From Bacillus spongiae (GTDB taxonomy: Bacteria; Bacillota; Bacilli; Bacillales; Bacillaceae_K), in the NCBI RefSeq assembly GCF_037120725.1, contig NZ_JBBAXC010000011.1, forward strand, positions 62,757 to 126,756: a DNA stretch of 64,000 nucleotides, in the 5' to 3' direction. Positions 8,734 through 18,023 of the stretch are shown piece by piece. The stretch's first letter is position 1; every line of letters starts with the position of its first letter. The position numbers were made by a program, and so were the translations under genes. Under the pieces are notes generated by a model that was not told the origin of the DNA, did no database searches, and saw only the letters and a list, made by a program, of their open reading frames with translations.

Positions 8734-9840
8734 TTGCAAGGAATTGATCATCGTATACTGGTAATTAATCCTGGTTCCACATCGACCAAAATAGGCGTAT
8801 TTGAAAATAATGTATCTATATTTGAGAAAACGCTTAGACATGACACAACCGTTATTAACACGTTTGAGAACATTATAGACCAATATGAATTTCGAAAAAC
8901 AACCATTTTGGAAACCCTCGATGAAGAAGGCATGAACCTTTCAAAACTTAGTGCCGTTTGTGGGAGAGGCGGTCTACTTCGCCCTATCGAAGGGGGAACT
9001 TACTCTGTAAATGATGCCATGCTAAATGATTTAAGAGAAGGATATTCAGGTCAACACGCTTCAAACCTTGGCGGAATTCTTGCTTATGAAATTGCTAGTG
9101 GTTTAAATATTCCTTCTTTTATTGTCGACCCAGTCGTTGTCGATGAGTTAAGTCCAATCGGTAGAATTTCAGGCTTTTCTCTAATTGAAAGAAAAAGTAT
9201 TTTTCATGCGCTAAACCAAAAAGCAGTGGCTAGAAGAGTAGCAAAAGAGATGGGGAAATCATACGATCAATTAAATTTGATTGTCACTCATATGGGTGGA
9301 GGAATAACTGTAGGAGTTCATAAGGACGGTCGAGTAATTGATGTAAATAATGGTTTGCACGGTGATGGCCCGTTCAGCCCTGAACGTGCTGGTACAGTTC
9401 CAGCAGGAGATCTTGTGGATTTATGCTTCTCAGGAGAATATTATCGTGATGAAGTAATGAAAAAGCTAGTTGGCCAAGGGGGACTTGTTGGTTATCTTGG
9501 GACGAACGATGCGGTAAAAGTTGAGAAAATGATTGAAAATGGCGATGAGAAGGCAGCCCTCGTATACGATGCGATGAGTTATCAAATTGCAAAAGAAATT
9601 GGTGCAGCAAGTGCCGTCTTATCTGGTAAAGTGGATGCAATCATTTTGACGGGTGGACTTGCTTACGGTAAAGAGTTTGTAAAAAATATAACGAAACGAA
9701 TTAGTTGGATTGCTGACGTCATTGTACAACCGGGTGAAAATGAACTTCAAGCTTTAGCTGAAGGAGCCCTTCGCGTATTAATTGGTGAAGAGAAGGAAAA
9801 GACCTATCCTGGAACAAAATCAGCAAAAGCAACAATTTAA
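8734..9840 (+). CDS. buk: Butyrate kinase
   Basis: Start chosen at TTG 8734, eight bases after GGAGG; the upstream ATG at 8692 has no ribosome site. The 368-residue product belongs to the acetate/butyrate kinase family: phosphate-binding [10 protein letters not shown] at the N terminus, [10 protein letters not shown] in the middle and [11 protein letters not shown] toward the end. It converts acyl phosphates made by Ptb to free branched-chain acids with ATP formation. lpdV begins 18 bases later. Confidence 0.93.
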   Translation: MQGIDHRILVINPGSTSTKIGVFENNVSIFEKTLRHDTTVINTFENIIDQYEFRKTTILETLDEEGMNLSKLSAVCGRGGLLRPIEGGTYSVNDAMLNDLREGYSGQHASNLGGILAYEIASGLNIPSFIVDPVVVDELSPIGRISGFSLIERKSIFHALNQKAVARRVAKEMGKSYDQLNLIVTHMGGGITVGVHKDGRVIDVNNGLHGDGPFSPERAGTVPAGDLVDLCFSGEYYRDEVMKKLVGQGGLVGYLGTNDAVKVEKMIENGDEKAALVYDAMSYQIAKEIGAASAVLSGKVDAIILTGGLAYGKEFVKNITKRISWIADVIVQPGENELQALAEGALRVLIGEEKEKTYPGTKSAKATI

Positions 9841-9857
9841 TAGAGGAGGAACGAACG

Positions 9858-11282
9858 TTGGCTGAAGAATATGATCTGGTAATCCTAGGTGGAGGAACAG
9901 GTGGCTATATTGCCGCTATTCGGGCGTCTCAGTTAGGATTAAAAACAGCAGTGGTTGAAAAGGGAAAGCTAGGAGGAACATGCTTACATAAAGGATGTAT
10001 TCCAAGTAAAGCACTTCTTCGTAGCGCAGAAGTTTATGCGACAGCAAAACGAAGCGATGAATTCGGTATTGAGCTAAATGGAGTGTCTGTTAATTTTCCT
10101 AAAGTCCAAGAACGTAAACAAGGGATTATTGATCGACTTCATAAAGGTGTGCAGCATTTAATGAAGCAAGGGAAAATCGATGTTTATGAAGGAACAGGAC
10201 GTATTTTAGGTCCTTCTATTTTCTCGCCAATGCCTGGTACTATTTCAGTTGAAATGGCTAATGGAGAAGATAATATGATGTTGATTCCTAAAAATGTTAT
10301 CGTGGCGACAGGCTCTCGTCCACGAAGTCTCCCAGGCTTAGAAATCGATGGAGAATTCGTAATATCCTCTGAAGAAGCCCTTGATTTGGAAGCTCTACCA
10401 AGCTCCATCATCATTGTAGGAGGCGGAGTGATTGGAATTGAGTGGGCGTCAATGCTATCAGATTTTGGGGTAGAAGTAACGGTATTGGAATACGCGGATC
10501 GAATTGTCCCAACTGAAGATCACGAGATTTCCAAAGAAATGCAGCGTCTAATGAAGAAAAAAGGGTTAAACATTGTAACAGGTGCAAAAGTATTACCTGA
10601 ATCTTTACAAAAGAGCGAAGGAACAGTCTCCATTTCTGCAGAGTATAAAGGAGATCAAAAAACGTTTACAGCAGAAAAGATTCTTGTATCAGTCGGAAGA
10701 CAGGCAAATGTGGAAGATATCGGTCTCGATAATACGGATATTGTTGTCGATAAAGGATTCATCACTGTAAATGAATACTTCCAAACAAAAGAATCTCATA
10801 TTTACGCAATTGGCGATGTAATTGGTGGTTTACAGCTTGCTCATGTCGCTTCTAGTGAAGGGATTGTAGCGGTTGAACATATTGCGAATGAAAACCCAAG
10901 CCCAATTGATTATTCGCTTGTTTCAAAATGTATTTACAGTTCCCCTGAAATCGCTAGCGTAGGTTATACACAAAAAGAAGCTGAAGAAAAAGGTTTTAAA
11001 ACGAAGGTAGGAAAGTTCTCATTCCGTAACATCGGTAAAGCCTTAGTATTTGGTGAATCTGACGGATTTGTGAAAATAATAGCTGACGAAGAAACAAATG
11101 ATTTATTAGGTGTTCATATGATTGGCCCTCATGTAACAGATATGATTTCTGAAGCGGGGCTTGCTCGAGTTCTGGATGCAACTCCTTGGGAAATAGGTCA
11201 AACGATTCACCCGCATCCAACGTTAAGTGAAGCAATTGGTGAGGCGGCATTAGCAGTGGATGGAAAGGCTATTCATTCATAA
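9858..11282 (+). CDS. lpdV: Dihydrolipoyl dehydrogenase (E3) of the branched-chain 2-oxoacid dehydrogenase complex
   Basis: Start is TTG 9858 behind AGGAGG. The 474-residue flavoprotein has the FAD-binding GGGTGGYIAA motif, the redox disulfide in GGTCLHKGCIPSK, the NAD-binding GGGVIGIEWA motif, and the C-terminal interface motif HPHPTLSEA with the catalytic His-Glu pair. It reoxidises the lipoyl group of BkdB. Its position between buk and bkdAA supports the assignment to this complex. Confidence 0.93.
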   Translation: MAEEYDLVILGGGTGGYIAAIRASQLGLKTAVVEKGKLGGTCLHKGCIPSKALLRSAEVYATAKRSDEFGIELNGVSVNFPKVQERKQGIIDRLHKGVQHLMKQGKIDVYEGTGRILGPSIFSPMPGTISVEMANGEDNMMLIPKNVIVATGSRPRSLPGLEIDGEFVISSEEALDLEALPSSIIIVGGGVIGIEWASMLSDFGVEVTVLEYADRIVPTEDHEISKEMQRLMKKKGLNIVTGAKVLPESLQKSEGTVSISAEYKGDQKTFTAEKILVSVGRQANVEDIGLDNTDIVVDKGFITVNEYFQTKESHIYAIGDVIGGLQLAHVASSEGIVAVEHIANENPSPIDYSLVSKCIYSSPEIASVGYTQKEAEEKGFKTKVGKFSFRNIGKALVFGESDGFVKIIADEETNDLLGVHMIGPHVTDMISEAGLARVLDATPWEIGQTIHPHPTLSEAIGEAALAVDGKAIHS

Positions 11283-11288
11283 TTTTTT

Positions 11289-11308
11289 GAAGAGCGACAA
11301 AGCTCTTC
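11289..11308 (+). other. Intergenic hairpin between lpdV and bkdAA
   Basis: A perfect 7-bp stem (GAAGAGC with GCTCTTC) around a 6-base loop, without a T-run. It is more likely an mRNA processing or stability element than a terminator. Confidence 0.45.
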
Positions 11309-11333
11309 TACATAAAGAGTAGGAGGTTTCAGT

Positions 11334-12332
11334 ATGGCAGATAATCGTCATAAAGCACTTGGTTTAAGTGATGAAAAAGTAGTGGAAATGTATGAAACGA
11401 TGCTTCTTGCGCGTCGGATTGATGAACGCATGTGGTTATTAAATCGTTCAGGGAAAATTCCTTTTGTTATTTCTTGTCAAGGTCAAGAGGCAGCACAAGT
11501 AGGAGCAGCATTTGCTCTGAATCCGAAAAATGATTATGCTCTTCCGTACTATCGTGATATGGGAGTCGTATTAACTTTTGGAATGACACCAACTGAGTTA
11601 ATGCTTTCAGGCTTTGCCAAAGCAGAAGACCCGAACTCTGGTGGACGCCAGATGCCTGGTCATTTCGGACAAAAGAAAAATAATATCGTGACAGGTTCTT
11701 CTCCTGTAACGACTCAAGTTCCTCATGCTGTTGGAATTGCACTTGCAGGAAAAATGGAGAAAAAAGACCTCGTTACATTTGTTACATTTGGTGAAGGCTC
11801 TTCCAACCAAGGGGACTTTCATGAGGGAGCAAACTTTGCAGGCGTTCACAAACTCCCAGTTATCTTCATGTGTGAAAACAATAAATACGCAATCTCGGTT
11901 CCAATTGAAAAACAATTAGCATGTGAGAATGTATCTGACCGTGCTATTGGTTATGGAATGCCAGGTGTTACTGTCGATGGCAACGATCCGTTAGAAGTGT
12001 ATAAAGCCGTAAAAGAAGCAGCTGATCGAGGAAGACGTGGCGAAGGCCCAACGCTAATTGAGACGGTATCTTATCGATTAACACCGCACTCTTCAGATGA
12101 TGATGATCGTAGCTATCGTTCTCCTGATGAAGTAGCTAAAGCAAAGAGTAATGACCCAATTATCACTTATGGCGCTTATTTAAAAGAAGTCGGTGTGATG
12201 AATGATGAGCTTGAAAAACAAATAAATGATCGTGTTATGAAACAAGTAAATGAAGCAACAGACTATGCAGAAAATGCAGCATATGCTACGCCAGAGAGTG
12301 CAATGAAGTTCGTATATGCTGAAGAGAAGTAA
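11334..12332 (+). CDS. bkdAA: Branched-chain 2-oxoacid dehydrogenase E1 alpha subunit
   Basis: ATG 11334 follows AGGAGG. The 332-residue protein carries the thiamine-diphosphate E1-alpha pattern: ISCQGQEAAQVG near the N terminus, PYYRDMG, the TPP/Mg region TFGEGSSNQGDFHEG and the phosphorylation-loop-like region YRLTPHSSDDDD. With BkdAB it decarboxylates the 2-oxoacids from leucine, valine and isoleucine and passes the acyl group to BkdB. bkdAB starts 15 bases later. Confidence 0.95.
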   Translation: MADNRHKALGLSDEKVVEMYETMLLARRIDERMWLLNRSGKIPFVISCQGQEAAQVGAAFALNPKNDYALPYYRDMGVVLTFGMTPTELMLSGFAKAEDPNSGGRQMPGHFGQKKNNIVTGSSPVTTQVPHAVGIALAGKMEKKDLVTFVTFGEGSSNQGDFHEGANFAGVHKLPVIFMCENNKYAISVPIEKQLACENVSDRAIGYGMPGVTVDGNDPLEVYKAVKEAADRGRRGEGPTLIETVSYRLTPHSSDDDDRSYRSPDEVAKAKSNDPIITYGAYLKEVGVMNDELEKQINDRVMKQVNEATDYAENAAYATPESAMKFVYAEEK

Positions 12333-12346
12333 GGAGGAACGACGGT

Positions 12347-13330
12347 ATGGCAGTAATTTCTTATATCGATGCAGTAACAATGGCAATCCGTGAAGAAATG
12401 GAACGTGATGAGAAAGTTTTCGTTCTAGGTGAAGACGTTGGTAAAAAGGGAGGGGTTTTTAAAGCGACAAACGGCCTCTATGAACAATTTGGAGAAGATC
12501 GTGTCCTCGATACCCCTCTAGCTGAATCCGCTATTGCAGGAGTTGGTATTGGGGCTGCCATGTATGGGATGCGCCCAATTGCAGAGATGCAATTTGCTGA
12601 TTTCATCATGCCAGCGGTAAATCAAATTATTTCCGAAGCAGCTCGTGTTCGTTATCGTTCAAATAATGATTGGACTTGTCCAATGGTTATTAGAGCGCCA
12701 TACGGCGGAGGAGTACACGGTGCTTTGTATCATTCACAATCTGTAGAAGCTGTATTCGCTAATCAGCCTGGATTGAAAATCGTTATGCCTTCAACCCCAT
12801 ACGATGTGAAAGGCTTATTAAAAGCGGCCGTTCGTGATGAAGACCCAGTCTTGTTCTTTGAGCATAAGCGTGCATACCGCTTAATTAAAGGAGAAGTACC
12901 GGACGAGGATTATACGCTACCGATTGGTAAAGCAGATGTGAAACGTGAAGGGGAAGACGTAACGGTTATTACGTACGGCCTCTGTGTACATTTTGCTCAG
13001 CAAGCTGCCGAGCGCTTAGCGCAAGATGGTATTGAGACACATATTTTAGATTTACGTACAATCTACCCGCTTGATAAAGAAGCGATTGTTGAAGCCGCTT
13101 CAAAAACAGGGAAAGTTCTTCTATTAACAGAAGACAATAAAGAAGGAAGTATTATGGGAGAAGTGGCAGCCATTATTGCTGAAAATTGCTTATTCGATTT
13201 AGATGCACCTGTCCAACGTTTGGCTGGACCAGATATTCCTGCGATGCCATATGCACCGACAATGGAGAAGTACTTTATGGTGAATCCAGATAAAGTAGAA
13301 AAAGCTATTCGTGAACTAGCAGAATTTTAA
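12347..13330 (+). CDS. bkdAB: Branched-chain 2-oxoacid dehydrogenase E1 beta subunit
   Basis: ATG 12347 follows AAGGAGG. The 327-residue product shows the transketolase-type pyrimidine-binding domain (FVLGEDVGKKGGVFKAT, DTPLAESAIAGVGIGAA, IRAPYGGGVHGALYHSQS) and the C-terminal transketolase domain (DLRTIYPLDKEA). It pairs with BkdAA to form the E1 heterotetramer. Confidence 0.95.
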   Translation: MAVISYIDAVTMAIREEMERDEKVFVLGEDVGKKGGVFKATNGLYEQFGEDRVLDTPLAESAIAGVGIGAAMYGMRPIAEMQFADFIMPAVNQIISEAARVRYRSNNDWTCPMVIRAPYGGGVHGALYHSQSVEAVFANQPGLKIVMPSTPYDVKGLLKAAVRDEDPVLFFEHKRAYRLIKGEVPDEDYTLPIGKADVKREGEDVTVITYGLCVHFAQQAAERLAQDGIETHILDLRTIYPLDKEAIVEAASKTGKVLLLTEDNKEGSIMGEVAAIIAENCLFDLDAPVQRLAGPDIPAMPYAPTMEKYFMVNPDKVEKAIRELAEF

Positions 13331-13356
13331 AGAGAAAAACGTAAGGAGGGTCCTTG

Positions 13357-14670
13357 TTGGCTATTGAAAAAATTACAATGCCTCAGCTTGGAGAAAGTGT
13401 AACGGAAGGAACAATCAGTAAATGGTTAGTTTCTCCAGGAGATACTGTAAATAAATACGATCCATTAGCAGAGGTCATGACAGACAAAGTAAATGCAGAA
13501 GTACCATCTTCTTTTACAGGTAAAATTGTTGAACTTATTGCTGAAGAAGGGGATACATTAGCGGTAGGTGAAGTCATTTGTTCAATAGAAGTGGAAGGTG
13601 GCGCAGCGACTACTTCAACTGAAACGGTTGAGGAAAAACAAGAACCATCTACGAATACTTCCTCAGCTCCAGCGAAAGCACCGAAGAAACAAGCAAAAGG
13701 AAAGGCTCGTTATTCACCAGCCGTGTTAAAGCTTTCCCAAGAACATGATATCGATTTATCGCTTGTAGAGGGAAGTGGAAAAGAAGGCAGGATTACTAGG
13801 AAAGATTTAATGAAAATAATAGAATCAGGCAACATTCCTAAGGAAAAACAGCCAGTGGTAGAAACTGTAACGAAAGAAACTGCTCCGACAGTTTCAAATG
13901 TAACAGAGCCAGTCGTACCAAAAGCAACGACTACGGCAGCACCATCACCATCAGTGCCAGTTGCCCCTGGTGACATCGAAATTCCTGTAACAGGTGTTCG
14001 TAAAGCCATTGCAGCTAACATGCTACGTAGCAAGCACGAAGCGCCTCATGCTTGGACGATGATGGAGATAGATGTTACAAACCTTGTATCGTATCGTGAT
14101 TCTTTGAAAGCTGAATTCAAGCAACGTGAAGGGTTCAATTTAACTTATTTTGCGTTCTTCGTCAAAGCTGTAGCTCAAGCGTTAAAAGAATTCCCACAAA
14201 TTAATTCCATGTGGGCTGGAGATAAAATTGTTCAAAAGAAAGATATTAATATTTCCATTGCCGTCGCAACTGATGATGCTCTGTTTGTTCCTGTTATCAA
14301 AAATGCTGACGAAAAGACCATTAAAGGGATAGGGCGTGAAATTGCTGAGCTTGCTGGAAAAGTTCGCGCAGGGAAATTGAAATCAGAGGACATGCAAGGT
14401 GGTACGTTCACTGTGAATAATACAGGTTCCTTTGGTTCCGTTCAGTCAATGGGTATTATCAATCATCCTCAAGCAGCAATCCTTCAAGTAGAATCCATTG
14501 TAAAACGTCCGGTAGTAATGGATAATGGAATGATTGCAGTACGCGACATGGTAAACTTGTGTATGTCATTAGATCACCGAGTACTAGATGGTTTGGTATG
14601 TGGTCGATTCTTACAAAGCATCAAACATAACTTAGAAACCATTTCAAAAGAAAATACATCTGTCTATTAA
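13357..14670 (+). CDS. bkdB: Branched-chain 2-oxoacid dehydrogenase E2, lipoamide acyltransferase
   Basis: Two adjacent TTG codons (13354, 13357) compete; 13357 gives better spacing from AAGGAGGG and yields the family start MAIEK. Order of domains in about 437 residues: lipoyl domain with EVMTDKVNAEVPS (lipoylated Lys at about 45), a Pro/Ala/Thr-rich linker, a peripheral subunit-binding domain (YSPAVLKLSQEHDIDLSLVE), a second linker and the catalytic acyltransferase domain ending with the active-site SLDHRVLDG. It is the core of the complex and the last gene of the operon; a terminator follows. Confidence 0.95.
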   Translation: MAIEKITMPQLGESVTEGTISKWLVSPGDTVNKYDPLAEVMTDKVNAEVPSSFTGKIVELIAEEGDTLAVGEVICSIEVEGGAATTSTETVEEKQEPSTNTSSAPAKAPKKQAKGKARYSPAVLKLSQEHDIDLSLVEGSGKEGRITRKDLMKIIESGNIPKEKQPVVETVTKETAPTVSNVTEPVVPKATTTAAPSPSVPVAPGDIEIPVTGVRKAIAANMLRSKHEAPHAWTMMEIDVTNLVSYRDSLKAEFKQREGFNLTYFAFFVKAVAQALKEFPQINSMWAGDKIVQKKDINISIAVATDDALFVPVIKNADEKTIKGIGREIAELAGKVRAGKLKSEDMQGGTFTVNNTGSFGSVQSMGIINHPQAAILQVESIVKRPVVMDNGMIAVRDMVNLCMSLDHRVLDGLVCGRFLQSIKHNLETISKENTSVY

Positions 14671-14675
14671 GTAGA

Positions 14676-14707
14676 AAAACTGAAAACCACTTGGTTTTCA
14701 GTTTTTT
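14676..14707 (+). terminator. Terminator of the bkd operon
   Basis: A 13-bp stem (bases 14676-14688 with 14693-14705) around a 4-base loop ends in a run of T. Confidence 0.92.
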
Positions 14708-14740
14708 TCATGGATTTTATTATTTATAGGAATACTCCGA

Positions 14741-15397
14741 CTATTGTTTTTGAAGAAGTAATTCTATAATTCCATGGTAGTGAGGCTCCCCATGTCCTAA
14801 ATCTAATGAAAAGGTTTGGGATGATGTAATCGGTTTGTAGCCATTAAAATGATCCTCTAACTCAGATTTGGTGAAATAATGCATGGAGTTTTTTGTTATT
14901 GGGTTCAAGAAAGTATTAGTTGATATTTCTTTGTATTTTTCTTTATGTTTTTCATACCCTGGGTCAGAAATATCAAAAGTATTTATGTAAATTAATCCCC
15001 CTGCAATTAACCCATTTTTAGCCTTATGAAGAATTTCGCTTATTTCCATGTCATTAAAAAAATTCAGTACATTGGATAATATGATTAATGAGTATGATTG
15101 CTTTTCAATTTTAAATTCTCTTAAATCCCTTACATGGCTATCAATCAATAATCCTTTTTCTTTCGCGAAACGATTACAGCGTTGAATCGCTTTATCTGAT
15201 ATATCTACCCCTTGTACTTCAAACCCTAAGCTAGCCAAATAAAGAGCATTTCTTCCTTCACCCATTCCCAAATCAAGAACTTTTCCCTCTTTGGAAATAA
15301 GGTTTACATATTGGGTCAGTGTCGCTTTTGGCTTTAATCCCCATAGTTGATTCACCTCTGAATATTTCTTATTCCAGATTTCTTTACTACCGGTCAA
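14741..15397 (-). CDS. Class I SAM-dependent methyltransferase
   Basis: The 218-residue protein starts at TTG 15397 behind GAGAGGGA. It has motif I VLDLGMGEGRNALYLASLG (about residues 40-58), the acidic post-I motif VQGVDIS, and LIILSNVLNFF at motif IV. These place it among TehB/type-11-like small-molecule methyltransferases. Substrate cannot be inferred. It begins the accessory stretch that separates the bkd and mut operons and is convergent with bkdB. Confidence 0.8.
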   Translation of the reverse strand: MTGSKEIWNKKYSEVNQLWGLKPKATLTQYVNLISKEGKVLDLGMGEGRNALYLASLGFEVQGVDISDKAIQRCNRFAKEKGLLIDSHVRDLREFKIEKQSYSLIILSNVLNFFNDMEISEILHKAKNGLIAGGLIYINTFDISDPGYEKHKEKYKEISTNTFLNPITKNSMHYFTKSELEDHFNGYKPITSSQTFSLDLGHGEPHYHGIIELLLQKQ

Positions 15398-15910
15398 TTT
15401 TGTTCCCTCTCTCTCACTAATTGTCGCAGTGCATTTTGCATTATCCTCGTTCTAATGAAAACAGAAGAGAAGCAACCTAAATACGTTATTCCGTGGCCAA
15501 TTGTGGAAGGCGAACGCTTTACAACTGGCTGATAGAGGAGATGAAAAGGTTTTCTCATGTCTCAAATAAATCAGCTGTAACATATAACCCTTTATGGGCA
15601 CTATTGAGACAGCTGGAAACACTCGTAAAAAAATACACCACGAACATAATATTATATAAAACATAGGAAGAAGTAAAAAAAGGAATCGTGTTGCTATCTG
15701 GTAGGGTGGTAGTGTATTAAGGTTTAGCAATTGCAGTGGAACGAGCCTTGTGACCTCGTGTACATCGTGCTGTCGCCAAATTATAGAGCTGGAAAGAGAA
15801 GTATTGGAAAGAAAGTAGCTAACTTAGAATCAGCAATCAGGACATGATTTATCTTATGAACAGCATGGTTTATTGTAGATAGTAATAGTAAGTGGAGATA
15901 GCTTAAACTA
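15398..15910. other. Intergenic region without an intact gene
   Basis: About 510 bases hold only short broken frames in all directions. One plus-strand fragment (15454-15531, starting MKTEEKQPKYV) looks protein-like but stops after 25 codons and has no convincing ribosome site. I read this as decayed coding DNA without an identifiable source. Confidence 0.4.
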
Positions 15911-15939
15911 TTGATTTACACAAATAGATTTGGTATAGT
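15911..15939 (+). promoter_or_regulatory. Sigma-A promoter of the leader-peptide transcript
   Basis: TTGATT (15911-15916), a 17-bp spacer and TATAGT (15934-15939) lie just before a short ORF with a strong ribosome site. Confidence 0.6.
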
Positions 15940-15970
15940 TGTCTTATTGTGGAAAGGGGTGAGAGTAAAC

Positions 15971-16042
15971 ATGACTAATTTAATGAGGATAACCTTGGGA
16001 ATTAAATGTTTTGCTTCTCACTCATGCGGATTAAGAAAGTAA
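15971..16042 (+). CDS. Candidate 23-residue regulatory leader peptide
   Basis: ATG 15971 follows GGAAAGGGGTGAG at good spacing. The peptide begins MTNLMRITLG and ends CGLRK. It lies between a sigma-A promoter and a Rho-independent terminator, which is the layout of ribosome-stalling leaders that control antibiotic-resistance genes (erm, ABC-F and others). The internal MRI-T resembles the MRL-type arrest motifs of some macrolide leaders, but this is a resemblance only. The bases TAACCTTG inside the ORF (15990-15997) repeat the right arm of the terminator, so they can pair with its left arm. Confidence 0.55.
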   Translation: MTNLMRITLGIKCFASHSCGLRK

Positions 16043-16046
16043 GCCT

Positions 16047-16134
16047 CCATGAAAAGGGCATGGTGTAAGTATATTTTTGAAAAAGAACGTTATGGGAGTC
16101 ACAAGGTTAATTTATGTAACCTTGTGGCTTTTTT
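16047..16134 (+). promoter_or_regulatory. Attenuator: small hairpin plus terminator upstream of the GNAT gene
   Basis: A 5-bp hairpin (CCATG 16047-16051, CATGG 16059-16063) directly follows the leader ORF. A 10-bp terminator stem follows (16100-16109 with 16117-16126), then GC and T6. The left arm can alternatively pair with the copy of the right-arm sequence inside the leader ORF, giving mutually exclusive structures. Confidence 0.6.
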
Positions 16135-16320
16135 AATTTTTTAATGATTAATAACGATTATATATTAAATACTTATCATTTAATTTCCTGTTATTCCTTA
16201 CACACATTAGTCAAATAAATTATATGAATGGGCGAGTTTAAGATTTCAAACCATTGGCTTGAGAAATACAAGACTGATTTTTTATTAATTTCTAGTAATT
16301 AAAAGAAAGAAGGAATTTTA

Positions 16321-17097
16321 ATGATACATGAAGCAGATATCTATGTAAGAAAAAAGTTGTTACCTATGTTTAAAGATATGGATAATACCATGGTTCTTTC
16401 GTGTCTTCAAGGTCATATGGGAACAGCATGGGTTGATGACCTTGAGAACCCAACGACTGCACAAATTATGGTAGGTATTTTTGTATACTATGCTGGTAAC
16501 CCATATTCAAAAGGGGCTGAGGAGTTACTTCACAATCTTCCAGAACATATTTATGTGATCGTAAATAGTGACGAATGGAAAAATGCTATAGAGACTGTTC
16601 ATAAAGAAGCTTTCGAAAAATTTCAACGATATAAATTCAAAAAAAATCCTGAAGATTTGAAGAGGAGTCACATACATGCTATTTTATCCAACTTACCAGA
16701 AGGGTATAGACTACAAAAAATAGATTCAACGTTGGCAAAAGAATCATCCCTGCATGAAATTTCACCTGATTTAACAAGTCAGTTTGATTCGATAGATGAT
16801 TTTATAAATAGAGGTATAGGGTATGCGATTTTAAATGAGGGACAAGTTGTATGTGGAGTATCATCCTATAGTATTTATAATCAAGGAATTGAGATTGAAG
16901 TTGCTACCCATCCATTGCATAGAAGAAAAGGCTTGGCTTCAATAGCATCATCTGCATTGATCTTAGAATGTCTTGACAACGGGATGTACCCTAGTTGGGA
17001 TGCAGCTAACCTTGAATCTGCAAAATTAGCACAAAAACTTGGATACACTTTGGAAGATTCATATGATACGTATTATATTCATTATAAAAATAAGTAG
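16321..17097 (+). CDS. GNAT-family acetyltransferase
   Basis: ATG 16321 follows AAGAAGGA. The 258-residue protein ends in a GNAT fold: GIGYAILNEGQVVCGVSS, then the acetyl-CoA loop EVATHPLHRRKGLASIASSALI and AKLAQKLGYT. The N-terminal half matches the layout of the larger GNAT_acetyltran group (PF12746-like) rather than short GNATs. Substrate unknown. It is the first gene after a leader-peptide attenuator, so an inducible detoxifying role is a reasonable guess, but 186 bases separate the terminator from this start and a second weak promoter (TTGAGA-N17-TTATTA) may exist there. Confidence 0.75.
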   Translation: MIHEADIYVRKKLLPMFKDMDNTMVLSCLQGHMGTAWVDDLENPTTAQIMVGIFVYYAGNPYSKGAEELLHNLPEHIYVIVNSDEWKNAIETVHKEAFEKFQRYKFKKNPEDLKRSHIHAILSNLPEGYRLQKIDSTLAKESSLHEISPDLTSQFDSIDDFINRGIGYAILNEGQVVCGVSSYSIYNQGIEIEVATHPLHRRKGLASIASSALILECLDNGMYPSWDAANLESAKLAQKLGYTLEDSYDTYYIHYKNK

Positions 17098-17109
17098 GTA
17101 AACAAAACT

Positions 17110-17400
17110 ACTTAAAACTATTGGTGAAGCACGATTTTCTTCGGGTATGGCTTGTGTTCATTGTGAAAGCACATCTGTTAAACGCGTAATGGCAAATATC
17201 GTACACGTCAACGGCAGGCTCTCGTTACCTTGAAAAGTGGGTGAAGTACATTGAACTAATAGTAGAAGGCTATACCCTACTGAAAATCGTTGAACACCTT
17301 TAGGAAGTCTTGGTTTTAATCAACTACAAGGAATAGTGCAACGAAATATCTGGACAACTACCTCAACTGGTTCTGCTGGCTTAAATTTGGTAAAAATTGA
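17110..17400 (+). pseudogene. IS1595-type transposase remnant
   Basis: Three frames together read as a shrunken transposase: SSGMACVHCES and, after a frameshift, RNGKYRTRQRQ (zinc-ribbon N terminus); then EKWVKYIELIVEGYTLLKIVEHL; then the typical C terminus KYLDNYLNWFCWLKF ending at 17400. The catalytic middle is missing and stops and frameshifts occur throughout. It marks past transposition in the accessory stretch. No terminal repeats were found. Confidence 0.7.
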
Positions 17401-17495
17401 GTTGAATAAATGCTTATTTCAACGTGTCAAAAATTTAATCATAAAACAGTAGAAATGGTAAGAAGTATCTAAATATAGGGGAGGTTGAGAATAAA

Positions 17496-17804
17496 ATGCA
17501 AGTGATTACACTATGTGGTTCAACAAAATTCAAGAAACAGTTTCGGGAAATGGAAGCAACCCTTACATTACAAGGGAATATTGTGTTAAGTCTTGGCTTT
17601 TTCGAGCAAAGTGAAGGTATAAAAATTACTAAAGAGCAAGAAAAATTATTTGAGGAACTACATTATCGTAAAATTAATATGTCGGATGAAATATTTGTAA
17701 TTGATTTTAACGGATATATTGGAAACAGCACAAGAAAAGAAATAGAGTATGCAAAAAGTAAAGGTAAAGTAATACGTTATTATTCTGATATCACACAAGA
17801 GTAG
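17496..17804 (+). CDS. Small DUF4406/nucleoside deoxyribosyltransferase-like protein
   Basis: The 102-residue protein begins MQVITLCGSTKFKKQF and contains DEIFVIDFNGYIGNSTRKEIEYAKSKGK. The GST start, the D-x-NGYIG-STR-EI loop and the A-x-x-x-GK end match the nucleoside 2-deoxyribosyltransferase-like fold found in DUF4406 and phage-associated proteins. A clear GGGGAGG site precedes the ATG. Activity and substrate are unknown. Confidence 0.6.
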   Translation: MQVITLCGSTKFKKQFREMEATLTLQGNIVLSLGFFEQSEGIKITKEQEKLFEELHYRKINMSDEIFVIDFNGYIGNSTRKEIEYAKSKGKVIRYYSDITQE

Positions 17805-17822
17805 ATGTAATGGACTACTTCC

Positions 17823-17886
17823 GTGTGTAAAAGCAACAATCTTTGCGGAAGGCTGTTTTCGTATAAATTGTTGTTTTTTTACACAC
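17823..17886 (+). terminator. Long-stem terminator
   Basis: GTGTGTAAAAGCAACAAT (17823-17840) pairs with bases 17867-17886 with small bulges, and the right arm contains T7. It lies 19 bases after the stop of the preceding gene. Confidence 0.7.
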
Positions 17887-17932
17887 CCTATTAATAGCTT
17901 GCTATAATCAAGATTTAGGAGGAGGGAATAGA

Positions 17933-17995
17933 GTGTGGAAGTATGTATATGAAGAAATTAGTGATTTAAACAAATCGGAGCAAATGGCACTATAA
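17933..17995 (+). CDS. Very short ORF (20 residues), possible gene fragment
   Basis: GTG 17933 follows a very strong TAGGAGGAGGG site and a TATAAT (17903-17908). The frame reads WKYVYEEISDLNKSEQMAL and then stops. The strong signals and early stop suggest either a tiny protein or the 5' end of a truncated gene. No family is recognised. Confidence 0.3.
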   Translation: MWKYVYEEISDLNKSEQMAL

Positions 17996-18023
17996 GAATA
18001 GACCTCATAATAAAAGGTCGAAT

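Noticed and set aside
15452..15730. 92-codon minus-strand frame in the accessory gap
   Set aside because: No ribosome site and no recognisable pattern; the other strand also shows short coding-like fragments, so it looks like decayed DNA.
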